Assembly: GCA_038256935.1 (NCBI GenBank)
Contig: JBBSJV010000070.1
Coordinates: 1 to 7,367, forward strand
Direction of reading: 5' to 3'
DNA from: JBBSJV01 sp038256935
Lineage (GTDB): Bacteria; Patescibacteriota; JACMRA01
DNA: 7,367 nucleotides
Shown: positions 1 through 5,194 of the stretch, one piece after another
How the letters are laid out: every line of letters starts with the position of its first letter
Position numbering within the stretch: position 1 is the first letter of the stretch
Translations under genes and position numbers: made by a program
The notes under the pieces: model-generated
What the model was told of the DNA's origin: nothing
The model's input: the letters and a program-made list of their open reading frames with translations, nothing else
Database searches by the model: none

Positions 1-2097
1 ACTATTACAAACTATGCTAACCCTGAAATTGCAATCACCGGTAAAACCGCTCTCAAAACTAACCCTTACAATCAATTAACTGGATTGAACTTTACTGGAA
101 ATTCCTTTTTGGAGGCTAAATTAGATAATATTGATTTCTCTGAAACTACTGTTATCAGTCTTTGGAGTAAAGAAAATAGTGTATCTTCAGCTAATTTATG
201 GAGCATGACAGATGGTTGTTATAATTCATGTAGCGATGGATATAGGCACAACACTCATATATCTTCCAATGGAGTAAGAATTGCTCTTCAAGAAAAAATA
301 AACCGTAAGAACTCGACTGTTAATTCTAGTTATGAAAAAGTAGACTCTCGAGAATTTCTATTAACTCAATTCCAAAACCAAGATCAATATCTTTTATACA
401 CTAATAATACTATTCAAAACCCATTAATAGCTACAACAAAAGTTAATTCAAACACATCTAATACCCTTAGAATTGGGGCCAATAACCCCAGAGTTTATTT
501 ACATGAGTTTTTATTGTTTGATAAAAAATTGAGTACTTTTGAAATCCAACAAATCAGAAGCTATCTAGCTCAAACCTACAACCTACAAAATGTCTTTAGC
601 TTCCCTGAAGTCACTATTGCTGATAATGAACAAGTCTCCAGTCTAATTGCCATCAACAACCAAAAACAATGGGCTCAATACGTCTCAGATCAGCAAATTC
701 AGTTTTTTAGTCCTAGTTTAAACTTCAATGATTATACCAGTGTTGATTTAAAGGTATTTAACTATGACCTATTTGACGGTGAGATATTTTTCCAGGTTAC
801 TGATATTTTTGCCTACACCAAGACTACAGCAAGCAGTGTCGATAAAGAATTTGATAAGTCTTTAATTTCAGATTTTAGCTGTCTATACGACAATGCAAAC
901 CTAGCTTGTAGCGTAGAAACAGTTTCTAAAGTTGATGAAATTGCTAGCATAGAGGTTTTAAATAATGATTTAGTTGCGGGTAGTTGTGAAATAAACCTAC
1001 AAGATCTTCAGCAGAGTTGTGAGATAGAAACTTTGGATAAATCTCTGGACTACCAGATCCAACTTACAGTTGCTGGTCAAAACGTATATGAAGATATTCA
1101 AATCACTGCCCCTGTCCCTAACCCTATTCCTGTTGATCAGACAACGGATGAGGCTTCAACTGAAACTCCAGTTCCTGTAAGAGGAAGAACAAGAGTTTCA
1201 CAACCCTCCAGTCAATCAAGCTCTGTCGAATCAAGTAGTAGTGAATCTATTGAGACTTCGACTTCTAGCCAGTCTTCTACCGAGCCCAGCTCACAAGAAA
1301 GTAGTCAAAGCGAGGCAATATCAAGTTCAACAACTAGCCAATCTGAAGACGTTCAAAGTAGCAGCCAAAGCCAGCAAGAATCCTCTGATAGCAGTCAATC
1401 AAAAAGTAGTCAAAGTGAGTCTATTGCCTCTTCTAGTCAAAGCCAAGACTTAGAGCAAGCTCCAGAACCAGATCCTCAAGCAGCTGTTGATACAGAACAG
1501 AATATTATTTCAGAAGTGGATTGTAATTATGACAAAACTAAACCAAATCAAAATTTTTCTTGTAATTTAGCTTTCCAACAAGCAAGTCCAGACAAACCAG
1601 CAATAAACTTATATTACTTTGTCGATGATCAATTGGTTGCTAGCAGTGAATATAGTACAAGCGAAGAAATTTTAGACTTTATCTGGGATGGTCTAAATGT
1701 CAATAATAATAGAGCTTCAAAAATTAGTTTTAATACTTTAAATGAGATAGAAGGGGCTACTTCTTTAAAGCTATCAAACATTAATGCAACAAGTTCATTG
1801 GTAGGAGTAAACGAACCTTTATTTGCTATAAATACCAAGCCAGATATTTCAATTCTACCAAACGCTCCCGTGAATGTTCAAAACGGTGATGACTGGAGAG
1901 TGGGAACAATAATTGCTATGGGTATTACAATTATAGCAATAATTACTGGAATAGGTTTCTACACTCTCAAAACAACTACTAAAAAGTATAAATACACACC
2001 TAATTACAATACAGGTTTGAATAACCCTTATCAAAACTTCAAGCCTTATGGTAGTCAACCACAAAATCAACCAAAGCGAAACCCATTTCACAAATAA
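1..2097 (+). CDS. Large surface protein with LamG-like domain, Ser-rich stalk and C-terminal membrane anchor (5' end missing)
   Basis: The frame is open from base 1, so the gene begins upstream; the TTG at 85 lies inside the LamG-like fold and is not a credible start. Codons are numbered from base 1. About codons 10-195 look like a LamG/concanavalin-A-like jelly roll, ending in the typical closing pattern FLLFDKKLSTFEIQQIRSYL (codons 169-188). An Ig-like region follows, with cysteines at codons 294, 303, 329 and 340, then a Pro/Thr linker, a Ser/Gln-rich stalk (codons 401-483), a second region with a C-x-Y-D...C pattern (Cys 508 and 521), one hydrophobic helix (about codons 634-656) followed by lysines, and a cytoplasmic tail rich in Asn, Tyr, Pro and Gln. 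This predicts an exported, probably disulfide-bonded protein anchored at its C terminus without an LPXTG sorting motif. Binding to host cells or glycans is inference from the LamG fold and, if this is Saccharibacteria, an episymbiotic lifestyle. The domain reading is fairly sure; the ligand is unknown. Confidence 0.85.
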   Translation, partial: TITNYANPEIAITGKTALKTNPYNQLTGLNFTGNSFLEAKLDNIDFSETTVISLWSKENSVSSANLWSMTDGCYNSCSDGYRHNTHISSNGVRIALQEKINRKNSTVNSSYEKVDSREFLLTQFQNQDQYLLYTNNTIQNPLIATTKVNSNTSNTLRIGANNPRVYLHEFLLFDKKLSTFEIQQIRSYLAQTYNLQNVFSFPEVTIADNEQVSSLIAINNQKQWAQYVSDQQIQFFSPSLNFNDYTSVDLKVFNYDLFDGEIFFQVTDIFAYTKTTASSVDKEFDKSLISDFSCLYDNANLACSVETVSKVDEIASIEVLNNDLVAGSCEINLQDLQQSCEIETLDKSLDYQIQLTVAGQNVYEDIQITAPVPNPIPVDQTTDEASTETPVPVRGRTRVSQPSSQSSSVESSSSESIETSTSSQSSTEPSSQESSQSEAISSSTTSQSEDVQSSSQSQQESSDSSQSKSSQSESIASSSQSQDLEQAPEPDPQAAVDTEQNIISEVDCNYDKTKPNQNFSCNLAFQQASPDKPAINLYYFVDDQLVASSEYSTSEEILDFIWDGLNVNNNRASKISFNTLNEIEGATSLKLSNINATSSLVGVNEPLFAINTKPDISILPNAPVNVQNGDDWRVGTIIAMGITIIAIITGIGFYTLKTTTKKYKYTPNYNTGLNNPYQNFKPYGSQPQNQPKRNPFHK
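1201..1449 (+). repeat. Low-complexity Ser/Gln/Glu stalk-coding repeat
   Basis: This stretch encodes an almost pure Ser/Gln/Glu/Thr segment of about 83 residues. At DNA level it is built from degenerate short units such as AGTAGTCAAAG. One 17-base unit at 1298-1314 recurs at 1403-1419 with a single mismatch, 105 bases (35 codons) apart. All repeats keep the reading frame. At protein level it is a flexible spacer between two folded regions of the surface protein. Repeats of this kind can change length by slippage or recombination, but one sequence cannot show that they do. Confidence 0.75.
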
Positions 2098-2101
2098 GGA
2101 A

Positions 2102-2130
2102 TTGATAAAAAAGGGAAACTAACTTATACT
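2102..2130 (+). promoter_or_regulatory. Sigma-70-type promoter placed for a leaderless transcript
   Basis: TTGATA (2102-2107) and TATACT (2125-2130) are separated by exactly 17 bp in the 41-bp gap after the surface-protein gene. Each hexamer differs from consensus at one position. The -10 ends 8 bases before the ATG at 2139, so the expected transcription start falls at about 2137, leaving almost no 5' leader. No Shine-Dalgarno sequence precedes the ATG. This is the best-matching promoter in the window. Confidence 0.72.
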
Positions 2131-2138
2131 ACAACAAT

Positions 2139-2363
2139 ATGACCAATAAAAACATTATAAAAGCACTTCTCTTTTCATTACTTGGCACCTTGATCGGTTT
2201 AGTAGTAACTTCACTTTTAAAAAAAATAAGCTACAAAACAGGCCCTCTCAAACAAAAAAACATTTTTTCTCTAGTCCATCGATTTAACCCATCTCTTAAT
2301 CTCCCATTAACTGATAACGAGTTTGAACTAAGTTTGATCAAAGTTGAAGTTGAAAAGAAATAG
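2139..2363 (+). CDS. Small single-span membrane protein, family not recognised
   Basis: 74 residues. One hydrophobic helix spans about residues 6-27 (core LLGTLIGLVVTSLL), with lysines on both sides. A polar tail of about 45 residues follows, containing several basic residues and ending in VEVEKK. There is no signal-peptidase or lipobox motif, so it is probably an anchored inner-membrane peptide. The start is chosen because it lies just after a strong promoter and gives a complete membrane helix. The next gene starts 3 bases after the stop, in the same frame, so the two are surely co-transcribed and may work as membrane anchor and soluble partner. I do not recognise the family. An open frame on the opposite strand overlaps it but has no support. 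Confidence 0.7.
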   Translation: MTNKNIIKALLFSLLGTLIGLVVTSLLKKISYKTGPLKQKNIFSLVHRFNPSLNLPLTDNEFELSLIKVEVEKK

Positions 2364-2366
2364 ACT

Positions 2367-3773
2367 ATGGCTGAGAATTTAACAATTGAAAGAGTTCTAA
2401 GAGAAGCTGATTTTTCTAAGCCAAGACACTGGTTTCGCGCCGCACGAAGTTTAATCGAAAACGAAACCGCTTCAATGATGAGTAAAGTTAAAAACAAAAT
2501 TATTCCAAAAGCTAAGATAGAAAGCTTAGCAAATCAGATGCATGATTTTTTCCTTTACAATAAACTTAATATCAAAGCTCTTAAAAATGAAGTCGGTAAT
2601 CAATACAAAACTCCTGAAAAAATGGAGGAATTATCTCCATCTATAGACATCTACAGTCATATTGAAAGTAACAAAGGTATAGAGAAGCCACAAAGATTAC
2701 TTTTGCAAGAAGTTTTTGATTTAAACTATCATGGTTTTGAAAATATTAGTCAGGATTTGGAACAAAGTATATGTCCTTTTGAAGAAGATTTTATTAAAAC
2801 CAATTTAAAAGGGTTTTCCACTTCCAAAGAAGCTAGTAAAATGTATACTAACAACTTGGAAATGTTGATGCTTCCCTATGATACATATTTTGCTGGGACT
2901 CAATTTCCAACAGCAGATGATTATATTGAGATGATGCATGAGCCAGTTTTAAATATTGTAAACGGTATTGTAAAATTTAAATGTAACGCTGATGTAAATA
3001 ATGTATTACAACAAATAAATCTCAGCTTCATCCCAACAGAATTGCTTTCAGAAGATGTTAAAAACACAGTGTTCAATTTCTCTTCCCAACTACTTCAAGA
3101 AACTATCCAAAACTGTGATATTAGTACTAGAAAGCAGCTTTTAATTGATATTTTCTCTCCAGAAGGTGATAAATCAAAAGTTGCAAAATTTCTTTCCATT
3201 GAGCTGCAAAAGCCTCATCAAATAATTGTAGATAAGTTAAATAGTACTACCAATTCAAAAGATGTTGAGAATTTTAAATCAAGTATATATACAAATACTT
3301 GGTCAAATCTACAAGCTTATCAGAGCGATAATATTCAGTTTGAAGAACTAATAGAGGTATCAATTAGTAATACTATCAGACTAGAACAGCATAAAGAAAA
3401 AGTGCAAGAAAAATTAATAGAGCTTATTTCTATTAGGCTTCAGGGCATGTCTATCTCAGAACAAGAAAAAGAATCAATTAAAAATATGTATAGAATCGCG
3501 AGTAAAGAATGGGAAGGATATTTTACATCATTATTATTACCCAGATCAGAAAAAAATATTAACATTTATAAAAAATCTACCGACAAAGAAGTCATTGATA
3601 GTCTTGATTTAATTCTTCGAAGAATCGAACCTGAATTTAATTCAATTCCACCTGAAGAGTTTGTTTCGATATTAGAACAGACTAACTTCAGGGTTCTAGC
3701 TAACCTACATGAAGAATTAACTAGTTCAATGTTTAAAGATGACCTGGATAAACTTGCTTTAATAAAATCTTAA
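2367..3773 (+). CDS. Conserved-looking hypothetical protein, 468 aa, probably helical and soluble
   Basis: I do not recognise this protein. It has no signal peptide and no membrane helix. It is rich in Glu, Lys, Ser, Asn, Leu and Ile in patterns that suggest long amphipathic helices, notably about residues 340-385 and the C-terminal 70 residues. Aromatic and proline residues cluster at about 165-205, around MLMLPYDTYFAGTQFPTADD. I saw no Walker, nuclease, protease or DNA-binding motif. The ATG at 2367 follows the upstream stop by 3 bases and has no Shine-Dalgarno sequence, so translation probably depends on coupling to the 74-residue membrane protein. The two frames are the same, so a fused ancestral form or readthrough is possible. 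Its stop overlaps that of the convergent DUF1905 gene in the shared TTAA at 3770-3773. Confidence 0.75.
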   Translation: MAENLTIERVLREADFSKPRHWFRAARSLIENETASMMSKVKNKIIPKAKIESLANQMHDFFLYNKLNIKALKNEVGNQYKTPEKMEELSPSIDIYSHIESNKGIEKPQRLLLQEVFDLNYHGFENISQDLEQSICPFEEDFIKTNLKGFSTSKEASKMYTNNLEMLMLPYDTYFAGTQFPTADDYIEMMHEPVLNIVNGIVKFKCNADVNNVLQQINLSFIPTELLSEDVKNTVFNFSSQLLQETIQNCDISTRKQLLIDIFSPEGDKSKVAKFLSIELQKPHQIIVDKLNSTTNSKDVENFKSSIYTNTWSNLQAYQSDNIQFEELIEVSISNTIRLEQHKEKVQEKLIELISIRLQGMSISEQEKESIKNMYRIASKEWEGYFTSLLLPRSEKNINIYKKSTDKEVIDSLDLILRRIEPEFNSIPPEEFVSILEQTNFRVLANLHEELTSSMFKDDLDKLALIKS

Positions 3774-4072
3774 AACTCAATCTCAATTTTTACATCCAAT
3801 AAAGAACCAGCTTCAATCCCTAATTCTTTTCTAACCGTCCTTTTAAGAGGTAACAAGTAGCAACCTGACTTTTTATCTGGAAATAATGAAGTATTCCAGT
3901 TTTGATTTTGAATAGTAACTTTTACTGGTACAGAACCAAAACCTCTAGTTTTAAATGGGTAATTTGAACTAATTTCTAAAGACACATCAGCTGGAACATT
4001 AGCAAAAAACCAAGCAGCTGCCCCGTTATATTCCCAAGCTTTTGCAGTAAAATTAAATTCTTTTGATAGCAT
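3770..4072 (-). CDS. DUF1905 domain protein
   Basis: 100 residues, essentially one whole DUF1905 domain. Family-like elements in order are: an N-terminal strand (FNFTAKAWEYNG), the W-F...VP segment at about 21-27, GFGSVPVKVTIQ at 44-55, the TSLFPDKKSGCYLLPLKRTV block at 61-80, and the closing RKELGIEAGSLLDVKIEI. The domain is a small beta-barrel-like fold found widely in bacteria, sometimes fused to YdeI-like domains; its biochemical role is not established. The start ATG lies 6 bases after a promoter-like -10 position in the symmetric divergent region shared with the Fur-like regulator, so control by that regulator is plausible. The gene converges on the 468-residue hypothetical and overlaps its stop by 4 bases. 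Confidence 0.85.
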   Translation of the reverse strand: MLSKEFNFTAKAWEYNGAAAWFFANVPADVSLEISSNYPFKTRGFGSVPVKVTIQNQNWNTSLFPDKKSGCYLLPLKRTVRKELGIEAGSLLDVKIEIEF

Positions 4073-4078
4073 AGCTTC

Positions 4079-4107
4079 TTATTGAGTTTGAAAACTTGTT
4101 GTGTCAA
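4079..4107 (-). promoter_or_regulatory. Putative divergent promoter for the DUF1905 gene
   Basis: Read on the minus strand, a perfect TTGACA (4107-4102) is followed by 17 bases and then CAATAA (4084-4079), with 6 bases before the ATG. CAATAA is a poor -10; AATAAG, one base further on with an 18-bp spacer, matches better. Either reading puts the transcription start at the ATG, so the mRNA would be leaderless. A weak -10 beside a perfect -35 would suit a regulated promoter. Confidence 0.5.
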
Positions 4108-4145
4108 TAAAACAGATTTTGACAGACTAGGGATTTTGACTCAAT
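4081..4145. promoter_or_regulatory. Symmetric control region with possible operator for the Fur-like protein
   Basis: The gap between the divergent genes is a dyad centred on base 4113. ATTGAGT (4081-4087) mirrors ACTCAAT (4139-4145), TGTCAA (4102-4107) mirrors TTGACA (4119-4124), and the two ATGs (ending at 4072 and starting at 4154) are equally spaced from the centre. The inner pair forms a 23-bp imperfect palindrome (4102-4124). Dimeric Fur-family proteins bind palindromes of about this size, and autoregulation is common in the family. Part of the symmetry is what any two back-to-back -35 boxes would give, but the outer ACTCAAT copies are not explained that way. Confidence 0.5.
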
Positions 4146-4147
4146 TA
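4119..4147 (+). promoter_or_regulatory. Putative promoter for the Fur-like/VTT unit
   Basis: A perfect TTGACA (4119-4124) is followed 17 bases later by CAATTA (4142-4147), and 6 bases then separate it from the ATG at 4154. The -10 is weak, as in the facing promoter, and sits in the same ACTCAAT(A/T)A context. The -35 also shares an ATTTTGAC direct repeat (4116-4123 and 4133-4140) one helical turn and a half apart. This layout supports the ATG at 4154 as the start rather than the in-frame TTG at 4082. Confidence 0.45.
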
Positions 4148-4153
4148 ACTTGT

Positions 4154-4564
4154 ATGCCGCAAACTCAGCTAAAAAGGAATTATCGCAAGTCTGAAAACCG
4201 CGACGCCCTAATTAGTCTACTTGAAAAATCCAAACAGCCGCTGACTGGTAGTCAAATCCTCAAGACCCTTCAGCACAAGATGATCTACATCCACAAAAGC
4301 ACTTTGTATCGCAGTTTATTTGCTCTCAAAAAAGAAGGGTTAGTCCGCGAAATCGGCTCAGGATCCAATGAAAATTACTACATCTGGAACCAACAAAACA
4401 AGATTTTCATGCTATTTAAATGTCAGCTTTGTGAATCCAGAACACTGCGAGAGATTCCAACAGTTACAGAAAAATCCATACATCACTTCAGCCAAGGTTA
4501 TCAATTTAAAATAGACACAATTGATTTGGAAATAACAGGCACTTGCTCATTATGTCAGAAATGA
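4154..4564 (+). CDS. Fur-family winged-helix regulator lacking the metal-sensing ligands
   Basis: 136 residues, normal Fur length. An N-terminal winged helix spans about 14-80, with the family's TVYR-like recognition helix seen as STLYRSLFALKKEGLV (49-64). The dimerisation part follows, with two CxxC pairs (Cys 90/93 and 131/134) that would hold structural zinc and a closing IDLEITGTCSLCQ. The usual HHHDHLIC segment is replaced by a hydrophobic KIFMLFKC, and the histidine expected before the last strand is isoleucine, so the sensing site appears to be lost. The ATG at 4154 is chosen over the TTG at 4082 because it gives the family's usual N terminus and sits correctly behind a promoter. The gene overlaps the following membrane-protein gene by ATGA. 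It probably represses its own unit and perhaps DUF1905 through the symmetric region; this is inference. Around 4201-4260 the GC content (27 of 60) is well above that of the next gene. Confidence 0.85.
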   Translation: MPQTQLKRNYRKSENRDALISLLEKSKQPLTGSQILKTLQHKMIYIHKSTLYRSLFALKKEGLVREIGSGSNENYYIWNQQNKIFMLFKCQLCESRTLREIPTVTEKSIHHFSQGYQFKIDTIDLEITGTCSLCQK

Positions 4565-5160
4565 AATCTACCTTTCAAGGAATCTCACAATATCTGAGAG
4601 AAAATATAAAAGAATCTTTATCAGGGATGGTTATTTTTTTTGTTTTTATAAGTTTGATTGTGGGTATTGGTAGGTATTTTGGCCTCCAAGATATTCAAGA
4701 TTTTATACTTGGATTTGGTGTCTTTGCTCCAATTATTAGTGTGGTTATTTTTGCTTTAACCATGGTTTCAGCTCCATTAAGTGCTACTGCAATACAAGTT
4801 GCAGTGTTATTAATTTTTGGCAGAGAATATGGGGCAATTCTTAGTTTCATTGGTTTAACAATAGGTACAAGTATCAATTTTTGGATCTCTAGATTATTTG
4901 GAAAAAGCCTAGTAAAAAAAATCCTAGGTGAGAAAAGTATCGAGAAAATAGAGAACTTTTTCGATGGTGAGAGTAGAAAGAAATATTTGGTATTTTTGTT
5001 TGTGCTATTTGGTGGTACAGATATTCTAAGCTACACAATTGGCTTATCAAAGATGAATTTTTTTAAGTTTGCCTTAATTATTGCTTTTATTCATATAGGT
5101 GTAGTATTAGTAAATGTGTATATAACTAGTGATATTGTAGCTAGCCTAATAAGAAGATAG
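4561..5160 (+). CDS. VTT-domain (TVP38/TMEM64, DedA-superfamily) membrane protein
   Basis: 199 residues from the ATG at 4561, which forms an ATGA overlap with the Fur-like gene; an in-frame ATG at 4552 and a TTG at 4543 are alternatives. Hydrophobic segments lie at about 23-41, 48-70, 76-112 and 143-195. The VTT core is recognisable: a GREYGAILSFIGLTIGTSIN stretch (87-106) leading to ISRLFGKSLVKK, a short charged loop ending in SRKKYLVFLFVLF, then TDILSYTIGLSKMNFFKF. Family members are membrane proteins with re-entrant loops; DedA relatives act in lipid-carrier or phospholipid flipping and proton-dependent transport. The substrate here is unknown. The usual proline after the arginine/aromatic stretch is replaced by Gly-Gly. 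Co-transcription with the Fur-like regulator suggests that regulator controls it. Confidence 0.85.
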   Translation: MKSTFQGISQYLRENIKESLSGMVIFFVFISLIVGIGRYFGLQDIQDFILGFGVFAPIISVVIFALTMVSAPLSATAIQVAVLLIFGREYGAILSFIGLTIGTSINFWISRLFGKSLVKKILGEKSIEKIENFFDGESRKKYLVFLFVLFGGTDILSYTIGLSKMNFFKFALIIAFIHIGVVLVNVYITSDIVASLIRR

Positions 5161-5188
5161 TGACAGACTATAAAATTTAGTTCATACT
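5160..5188 (+). promoter_or_regulatory. Promoter for the ATPase-TOPRIM gene, leaderless placement
   Basis: GTGACA (5160-5165), 17 bases, then CATACT (5183-5188), with 6 bases before the ATG at 5195. The -35 differs from consensus at one position and the -10 at two. The -35 begins in the last base of the upstream stop codon. The predicted transcription start coincides with the ATG, and there is no Shine-Dalgarno sequence. It makes the ATPase-TOPRIM gene its own transcription unit despite the 34-bp gap. Confidence 0.6.
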
Positions 5189-5194
5189 ATTATC

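Noticed and set aside
85..87. TTG as the start of the surface protein
   Set aside because: The frame is open to base 1 and the TTG lies inside the LamG-like domain, so the gene is simply cut by the window edge.
1241..1453. Alternative plus-strand reading frame across the serine-rich repeat
   Set aside because: It is a by-product of the repetitive stalk codons; it has no start signal and lies wholly inside a well-supported gene.
1629..2091. Two minus-strand open frames under the end of the surface-protein gene
   Set aside because: They are antisense to the membrane anchor and cysteine region, with no promoter and no family resemblance.
2231..2497. 88-codon minus-strand open frame over the 74-aa gene and the start of the 468-aa gene
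   Set aside because: It conflicts with the promoter-led plus-strand unit and shows no recognisable motif.
4102..4124. Classic Fur box, Zur box or PerR box
   Set aside because: The palindrome TGTCAA-N11-TTGACA does not match the known GATAATGATAATCATTATC, Zur or PerR consensus; it is kept only as a generic operator candidate.
4082..4153. 24-codon N-terminal extension of the Fur-like protein from a TTG
   Set aside because: It would consume the symmetric promoter region and leave 9 bases between divergent genes; the extension resembles no Fur N terminus, and the ATG at 4154 fits the promoter spacing.
4695..4877. Minus-strand open frame inside the VTT gene
   Set aside because: It is antisense to conserved VTT sequence with no supporting signals.
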